Below, one piece after another: positions 58,840 through 64,000 of a stretch of 64,000 nucleotides of DNA (positions are counted from its first letter, which is position 1; every line of letters begins with the position of its first letter). Origin of the DNA: CAYTGR01 sp964437445 (lineage in GTDB: Bacteria > Chloroflexota > Anaerolineae > B4-G1 > SLSP01); the NCBI GenBank assembly GCA_964437445.1, contig CAYTGR010000015.1:20409-84408 (forward strand), read 5' to 3'. Below the pieces are notes generated by a model, which saw only the letters and a list, made by a program, of their open reading frames with translations, was not told the DNA's origin and searched no databases. Made by a program: the position numbers and the translations under genes.

Positions 58840-60876
58840 ATGCATGTCATCAACTTATGGCTATTGTTCAGCTTAACCTTAGGCGCCGGCAATCCCCCCC
58901 AGGCTGGCGGCACGCCGTTACTCATGCCCATTGGCGGCGGCTACTCCGACACCTACGCCGGCTTCGCCGCGGCTGCTGTCGCCAACGCCCACAACGGACG
59001 GGTGAATATCCTGGTGCTGCCCATGAGCTACTCCACCCATCCTGAGACGATCACCGACGCCGAACGGGCTACCAATCTGCGGGATGCCGAACAGCGTCGC
59101 TTTCAGATAGAAGAAGCCTGCAAACGTGCCGCCCCGCCCGAAATCACCTGCCAGGCTGTGCTCGCGCCGCTCTTGGTGCGTGCCGATGCGCTGGCCCCCT
59201 CAGCCCTGGACTATTTCAAGGACGAGCTGGCGGCCGTCTTCTTCCTCGGCGGCGACCAGACCGTCGCCATGCAAGTGCTGATCAACACCCCTGTAGAAGC
59301 GGCACTCACCGCCGCCTACGCGCGCGGGACCATCATTGCCGGCACCAGTGCCGGCTGCGGCATTCAGGGGGTCAACATGCTGGCCGGCTACGCCCCCAAT
59401 TTCGCCACCGGCAACGCGCTGGATTTCGGCGCTGCCGAAGTCTGGCACACCCCGGACCGGCGCGGCCTGCCCTTCGGGATTCAAACGGCCATCCTGGATC
59501 AACATTTCTGGCAGCGGAGCCGCTTCGGGCGGCTGCTCAACGCCATTGCGCAACCGGACGTGCCCCACGTCGGGATTGGCGTGGACGCCTACACCGGCGT
59601 CCGTGCTCCGGGCGGGACGCGCTTGGAAGGTGTCTTTGGCCTCTACACCGTCGCCGTGCTGGATGCCGAGACCTATCATGCTGCCGAGGGCGTCCGCTAC
59701 CGGGGCGACCACGCCACGCTGAGCCTGCGCAACGTCCTGGTCCACCTGCTGGCCCCTGGCGCTTTCGCCTACGATCTGACCACACGCCAGGCCTCGTTGG
59801 GCGCGCCCGCGCCGCAGGTGCAGCGCACGTTTGAGGCGCTGCGGCTGCCCCCCGGTGCCGGGCCGCTGCTCCTGGCCGGCGATCTCAGCCCGGCGCTCAG
59901 CCCGGATAATCCCGTGTTGCGCCGTTTCAAAGCGCTGGCCGGCGGCGACCAGGCGCGACTCCTCATCGTGGCGGCCGGCTACCCCACGGACCGCTCCGCG
60001 CAGACCAACGCCGACAAGTTCAAGGCCGCCCTGGGCCAGGGAGCGACTACGTTCATCGTCGGCCAGCAAGAGAGCGCTCCCCTGACCGTGCCGGAGGGGA
60101 CCACCGGCATTGTCTTCATCGGCAAAGACCAGTCCCGGCTCCGGCCGGAACGGGTGGCCCCGCTCCAGGCGGCCTGGCGGGCGGGAATGCCCCTGCTGGC
60201 CGACAACGCCGCCGCCGCGGTGCTTGGCCTCAGCTACTCGGCTCACGGTCCTACCCCTCAAGACGCCGATCAGGAAGAGATCGCCACGCAGATGTCATTT
60301 TTGCAAGGGAATACTGTCATCTCCCCGGGGCTGGGCCTGCTGGACATTGTGGTGGAGCCGCAGGTGCCGGAAGATAACCGCTGGGGGCGGCTCTTCTCGC
60401 TGGCCTACCATCACCCCGACCGGCTCGCGCTGGGGCTGGCGCAGGAGACCGCGTTGGAGCTCACGGCCGGCGGCGCGCAGGTGATCGGGCGCAACGTCAT
60501 CTTGGCGCTGGACCTGCGGCAGGCCCGGCTGGCGCTGGGGACCAACGACGGCTTCGTCATCGCCAACGGGCTGCTGGACGTTTTCGCGCCGGGTGATCGC
60601 GTGGAACCCACGCCGGCAGATGTGGATGCCGCGCCTGAACGGGTGCCTACGCCCGCGCCGGTTTCTCCGACAGGCACATCCACCTCCACGTCCACCGTCA
60701 CGCCCACGTCGGCGGTCCCTGCGCTCGCGCCCACCGTCACACCAGTTGCCACGGTCACACCTGCGTTGCCTCCCGGCAAGCCGGCCCGCAATCAGACGCT
60801 GATCACGCTGGGCCGGGTAGTAGCCCTGGTGGTCCTGGTGGGGGCTCTGATCGGCTGGCTCAGCCGCCGCCAATAA
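58840..60876 (+). CDS. Membrane-anchored tandem cyanophycinase-like (S51) protein
   Basis: A 678-residue protein. A short signal-like start (VINLWLLFSLTLGAG) precedes a peptidase S51 domain (about 25-310): PIGGGYSDTY, FFLGGDQTVAMQVL, the nucleophile Ser170 in IIAGTSAGCGIQG, and LDQHFWQRSRFGRLL. A second, diverged S51-like domain follows (about 345-590), in which the nucleophile elbow reads LLADNAAAAVLG and has no serine. A Pro/Thr/Ser-rich linker and a C-terminal helix (VVALVVLVGALIGWL) anchor it outside. Cyanophycinase cleaves Asp-Arg dipeptide polymers; here the substrate is unknown. GGAGG precedes the ATG. Confidence 0.85.
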   Translation: MHVINLWLLFSLTLGAGNPPQAGGTPLLMPIGGGYSDTYAGFAAAAVANAHNGRVNILVLPMSYSTHPETITDAERATNLRDAEQRRFQIEEACKRAAPPEITCQAVLAPLLVRADALAPSALDYFKDELAAVFFLGGDQTVAMQVLINTPVEAALTAAYARGTIIAGTSAGCGIQGVNMLAGYAPNFATGNALDFGAAEVWHTPDRRGLPFGIQTAILDQHFWQRSRFGRLLNAIAQPDVPHVGIGVDAYTGVRAPGGTRLEGVFGLYTVAVLDAETYHAAEGVRYRGDHATLSLRNVLVHLLAPGAFAYDLTTRQASLGAPAPQVQRTFEALRLPPGAGPLLLAGDLSPALSPDNPVLRRFKALAGGDQARLLIVAAGYPTDRSAQTNADKFKAALGQGATTFIVGQQESAPLTVPEGTTGIVFIGKDQSRLRPERVAPLQAAWRAGMPLLADNAAAAVLGLSYSAHGPTPQDADQEEIATQMSFLQGNTVISPGLGLLDIVVEPQVPEDNRWGRLFSLAYHHPDRLALGLAQETALELTAGGAQVIGRNVILALDLRQARLALGTNDGFVIANGLLDVFAPGDRVEPTPADVDAAPERVPTPAPVSPTGTSTSTSTVTPTSAVPALAPTVTPVATVTPALPPGKPARNQTLITLGRVVALVVLVGALIGWLSRRQ

Positions 60877-61121
60877 TGCTTGTCATCCCAGGCAACTCGT
60901 GATATAGTTAACTCAAGTTGCTACCTGCTGAATTTTGACCACCGATCACTGACAACAGACCGCGATTTGTTTCCCACAAGTCGTCCGTTGTCTGGCGTCT
61001 GTGGTCAAGTGGGCGTGTCAATCCTTAGCGTGTCACTACAAGCTCTACTCGGTGGTGACTTTTTTCAGGGCAGGTTGAGCCTTTCGGTGCCGTCCCTGGT
61101 AACCGCCCGGTAACCATTCTT
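60877..61121. other. Non-coding stretch with a ten-unit dyad heptamer array
   Basis: No gene visible between the S51 gene and the pyrophosphatase leader. The array at 60937-61006 is listed separately. Confidence 0.6.
60937..61006. repeat. Ten-unit dyad heptamer array
   Basis: Ten 7-base units in unbroken register. The left half has units starting with GA (GACCACC, GACAACA), the right half has units ending in GTC (TGGCGTC, TGTGGTC), i.e. the same unit on the opposite strand, so the block can fold into a long imperfect hairpin. Confidence 0.9.
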
Positions 61122-61220
61122 TGCTATCATGGCCAAACCATTGAATTGACAGCGCGCCCTCATGATCCGGCGAGACATCACCCCTGACCGGTGTGATGGA
61201 ACCAGCCGGCACGAGGGCGC
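61122..61220 (+). promoter_or_regulatory. hppA promoter and nested leader stem-loop
   Basis: An extended -10 TGCTATCAT (61122-61130) is followed by three nested perfect stems: GCGCCCTC/GAGGGCGC (61154-61161 with 61213-61220), CCGGC/GCCGG (61167-61171 with 61205-61209) and CATCAC/GTGATG (61176-61181 with 61193-61198). The leader continues to the start codon at 61364, about 225 bases in all. I do not recognise the fold as a known riboswitch. Confidence 0.6.
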
Positions 61221-61363
61221 AATGTGCCTTGATGGTATCCGATCACCCATAAAGACAGTCTCTGCACTTTGCGAGGCCCCGGTTGGTTGGCAGCTCTGTT
61301 CCCGGAAACTGCCGTCACCCACCACGGCCCCGTCTAAAATTTTACCTGACGGAGGTATTTGAC

Positions 61364-63823
61364 TTGGAAGGTGCAACACAATTTGAGACTGTCGGTATTT
61401 ACAGTGTGCTGGTCGTGGCAATAGCAGCCTTGATTTATGCCTGGCTGCTGCGCACGAACGTGCTCAAAGCCAGCCGAGGCAGTGAACGCATTCAGAAGGT
61501 CGCCCGGCCGATCCGGGAAGGCGCGGTGACCTATCTGAATCAACAGTTCCGCACCATTATCTGGATCGTTGGCATTCTCGCCGTCCTCCTCTTCCTTTCC
61601 GCCTACCTGGCCGAGCTGGCCCCTGCCGCGCGGGAGCTGGGCTTTACCAGGCTGCAAATCGCCCTGGGCCGGGCCGGGGCTTTTCTGGCGGGCAGCTTCT
61701 TCTCCATCGCCGTGGGACGCTTCGGGATGCTGATGGCTGTGGAGGGCAGCCTGCGGGTGGCCGCCGCTTCCGCCGAAGGGAAGATGGCCCCGCTACAGAT
61801 TGCCTACCGCGCCGGCACGATCACGGGGATGCTGACCGATGGGCTGGGGCTCTTCGGCGGCACCCTTATTTTCATCATCTTTACGAAGGCCGCGCCAGAG
61901 GTCCTGTTGGGCTTTGGCTTTGGCGGGACACTGATTGCGCTTTTCATGCGCGTCGGCGGCGGCATCTACACCAAGGCCGCCGACGTGGGGGCGGATTTGG
62001 TCGGCAAAGTGGAACACAACATCCCTGAAGATGATCCCCGTAACGCCGCGGTGATTGCCGATCTGGTCGGCGATAACGTCGGCGACTGCGCCGGGATGGC
62101 CGCCGACATCTTTGAATCTTACGAAGTGACCATCGTCTCCACGATGATCCTGGGCCTGGCCCTGATGTCCGCCGATCCCAGCGGGGGCTCGCACCTGCGC
62201 TGGATTGTCTTCCCGCTGTTGGTGCGCGCCATCGGCGTCGTGAGCTCTATCATCGGGACTTACGCCGTCTCCTGGTGGCCCAGGCAGCTGACCCACGGCG
62301 ACGCATTCAAAGCTATGGACCTTTCGTATGATTTGTCATCCGTCATTTCCACCATCAGCTTCTTCCTGCTGGCCCAATTCTACGTCCATGACCTGCGAGT
62401 CTTCGCCGCAACGGCGGCCGGCATCCTGCTGGCGGTTGGCTTCAACAAATTCACGTCGTACTTCACCCATCCTAACATGACGCCCGTCCGGCAGATTGCC
62501 AAGAACAGCCGTACCGGTTCGGCCACGTTGATTCTGCAAGGGCTGGCCATCGGCTTTGAGAGCGCCGTTTGGGCCACGCTCATCATTGCAGCGACCATTG
62601 TACTCTCGCTCTTCATCTACACCGTTGCGCTTCCCGATTCGCTGCGCAACGTGATCATCGGCCTCGGCGCGGCGTTAGCGGTAGGCGGCGGCTTTGCCAT
62701 CTTCCGCAAGACCAGAGAGCCGGACCTGGGCGTCTTTGGCGCATTAGGGATCATCGTGGTGACGCTGATCATCGCCTCGTTCAAGCTGGCCGAGCCGTGG
62801 GCGGGGGTGAATTACACCTGGCTCCAGACGACCTTCGTCCTGTACAGTGTCTCCCTGGCCGGGATCGGGATGCTCTCGCACACCGGCAACAACGTGGCGA
62901 TGGACGCCTTCGGCCCCATCGCCGACAACGCCAACGGCATCGGTGAGATGGCAGGTCTCTCGCCACGCCAGCGGCAGGTGATGGCCGACCTGGACGCCGT
63001 AGGCAACACGACCAAAGCGATCACCAAAGGGATTGCCATCGCCTCGGCGGTCATCGCGGCCGTCTCGCTCTTCGGCTCGTTCATTACGGATACGGCCACC
63101 ATCCAGAAGGAGCTGGTCGCCCAGGGGCTGCTGGCGGCCGAACAGGTGATCTCCGGAATTGACGTCGCCAAACCGCTCGTCTTTGTCGGCCTGCTGATCG
63201 GCGGGACGCTGCCCTTTCTATTCAGCTCGCTGGCGATCCGCGCCGTGACGCGCGCAGCGGTGTTAGTGGTGCAGGAAGTGCGCCGCCAGTTCCGCCTTCC
63301 CGGCTTAATGGAGGGGCGGGTCGCCCCCGATTATACCCGCGCTGTGGCTATCTGCACGAAGGCGGCGCAGAAGGAATTGCTTAACCTGGCGATTCTGGTG
63401 ATTGCCGTGCCGGTGCTGATCGGCTTTGCGCTCAAAGTGGAGGTGTTGGGCGGCTTCCTGGCAGGGATCATCGTCAGCGGGCAGTTGCTTGCCGTCTTCA
63501 TGGCGACCGCGGGTGGCGCCTGGGACAATGCCAAGAAGATCATTGAGGATGGCCTGTATGGCGGCAAAAGGTCCGAAGCGCACAAGGCGTCGGTGGTTGG
63601 CGACACTATTGGCGATCCGCTGAAAGATACTGCCGGGCCTGCGCTCAACCCGATGATCAAGGTGGTCAACCTGGTCTCGCTGCTCCTGGCCCCGCTGATT
63701 GTGCGGTACTCAGGCTTCTCGTGGCCGCTGGCGATTGCGGTCGTCCTGCTGTTGGGATTGCTGGTCTGGGTCATCTCCAACAGCAAGCGGGAGATCACGA
63801 TGTTTGAGGAGGACCTGGAGTAA
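61364..63823 (+). CDS. hppA: Membrane-bound proton-translocating pyrophosphatase, K+-independent type
   Basis: An 819-residue integral membrane protein with about 16 helices that couples pyrophosphate hydrolysis to H+ pumping. The active-site signature DVGADLVGKVEHNIPEDDPRNAAVIADLVGDNVGD is intact. The potassium determinant region reads VGNTTKAITKG; lysine in this GNTTKA position marks K+-independent H+ pumps (GNTTAA is K+-dependent). The likely start is TTG at 61364, with GGAGG 8 bases upstream; the frame continues further up without family likeness. Long structured leader. Confidence 0.95.
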   Translation: MEGATQFETVGIYSVLVVAIAALIYAWLLRTNVLKASRGSERIQKVARPIREGAVTYLNQQFRTIIWIVGILAVLLFLSAYLAELAPAARELGFTRLQIALGRAGAFLAGSFFSIAVGRFGMLMAVEGSLRVAAASAEGKMAPLQIAYRAGTITGMLTDGLGLFGGTLIFIIFTKAAPEVLLGFGFGGTLIALFMRVGGGIYTKAADVGADLVGKVEHNIPEDDPRNAAVIADLVGDNVGDCAGMAADIFESYEVTIVSTMILGLALMSADPSGGSHLRWIVFPLLVRAIGVVSSIIGTYAVSWWPRQLTHGDAFKAMDLSYDLSSVISTISFFLLAQFYVHDLRVFAATAAGILLAVGFNKFTSYFTHPNMTPVRQIAKNSRTGSATLILQGLAIGFESAVWATLIIAATIVLSLFIYTVALPDSLRNVIIGLGAALAVGGGFAIFRKTREPDLGVFGALGIIVVTLIIASFKLAEPWAGVNYTWLQTTFVLYSVSLAGIGMLSHTGNNVAMDAFGPIADNANGIGEMAGLSPRQRQVMADLDAVGNTTKAITKGIAIASAVIAAVSLFGSFITDTATIQKELVAQGLLAAEQVISGIDVAKPLVFVGLLIGGTLPFLFSSLAIRAVTRAAVLVVQEVRRQFRLPGLMEGRVAPDYTRAVAICTKAAQKELLNLAILVIAVPVLIGFALKVEVLGGFLAGIIVSGQLLAVFMATAGGAWDNAKKIIEDGLYGGKRSEAHKASVVGDTIGDPLKDTAGPALNPMIKVVNLVSLLLAPLIVRYSGFSWPLAIAVVLLLGLLVWVISNSKREITMFEEDLE

Positions 63824-63828
63824 GCAGC

Positions 63829-63863
63829 GGTAAACGGTAAACAGTAGACGGTAGACAGTAAGC
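63829..63863. repeat. Heptamer array after hppA
   Basis: Five 7-base units in register (GGTAAAC twice, then AGTAGAC-like units), beginning 5 bases after the hppA stop. Confidence 0.88.
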
Positions 63864-63870
63864 GAAAGAT

Positions 63871-63902
63871 CAGCGCCGGCCACTGTGCAGTGGCCGGCGC
63901 TG
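63871..63902. terminator. Hairpin after hppA
   Basis: Perfect 15-bp inverted repeat beginning CAGCGCCGGCCACTG with TG at the centre; no U-tract. Shares AGCGCCGGCC with the hairpin at 34975. Confidence 0.75.
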
Positions 63903-63947
63903 GTGTTAAGACCCCTGAGAAAGGCCCTAAAATGCCTTTGGTTTGAG

Positions 63948-64000
63948 TGAGGTGACCCCCATTTACTAGACCAAAAAAACGGTTAGAGAAATGAAAGTGT
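63948..64000. mobile_element. Possible end of an IS3-like insertion sequence, truncated by the window
   Basis: The sequence TGACCCCCATTTACTAGACC near 63953 resembles terminal inverted repeats of IS3-family elements (TG... with CCCC and AGACC). No transposase is visible because the window ends 50 bases later. Low confidence. Confidence 0.25.

Overview
The window looks like one scaffold piece from a GC-rich, probably thermophilic member of the Chloroflexota (Anaerolineae-like). I infer this from the overall gene set, a long SecA with large insertions between its conserved motifs, a potassium-independent H+-pyrophosphatase, an M29 'thermophilic' aminopeptidase, and intergenic DNA full of short tandem repeats and palindromes. 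No 16S or tRNA gene is present to confirm it. Two runs of exactly 100 N (11195-11294 and 46196-46295) are scaffolding gaps. The second is false, because both flanks are the same 55 bases.

Layout. 152-7146 (minus) is a surface-polysaccharide operon: radical SAM/B12 protein, GT2 glycosyltransferase, hexapeptide acyltransferase, heptose-bisphosphate phosphatase, heptose kinase and polyprenyl-phosphate sugar transferase. It is divergent from 7402-13339 (plus): acyl carrier protein, AMP-forming ligase, AsnB-type amidotransferase, PP-loop amidotransferase and a GT4 glycosyltransferase. Together these look like a cell-surface glycan pathway with an amidation or acylation branch. 13415-14728 is the infC-rpmI-rplT operon, where infC starts with AUU and a classical terminator closes the unit. 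secA, a winged-helix protein, an adenosine-deaminase-family gene and a two-gene ABC exporter follow.

22641-35800 holds amino-acid and small-molecule metabolism (rocD, ATC-hydrolase family, M29 aminopeptidase, EamA exporter, HpaI-type aldolase, PhzF, a LysN-like aminotransferase behind an attenuator-like leader), a large GAF/PAS histidine kinase, a receiver-HEAT protein and a lytic transglycosylase. 35937-46942 has DNA-repair and nucleotide genes (SbcD-like nuclease, ung, dcd), a DNA methyltransferase with an extra C-terminal domain, rpiB, argS, a VIT-type membrane protein, class II fba and a PIN toxin-antitoxin pair. 46984-58740 has envelope-associated genes (thioredoxin-like, zinc-ribbon, LysM-PA14), an MFS exporter, asnS, dedA, a GntR regulator and an oligopeptide ABC transporter. 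58840-63823 has a membrane-anchored tandem cyanophycinase-like protein and the H+-pyrophosphatase.

Most unusual are the non-coding parts: at least a dozen arrays of degenerate 7-base units (often with the second half the reverse complement of the first), a family of 58-bp three-hairpin palindromes, U-tract-free long hairpins at most gene ends, a 17-bp putative operator shared by the GntR gene and rocD 30 kb apart, and two short leader ORFs associated with hairpins.
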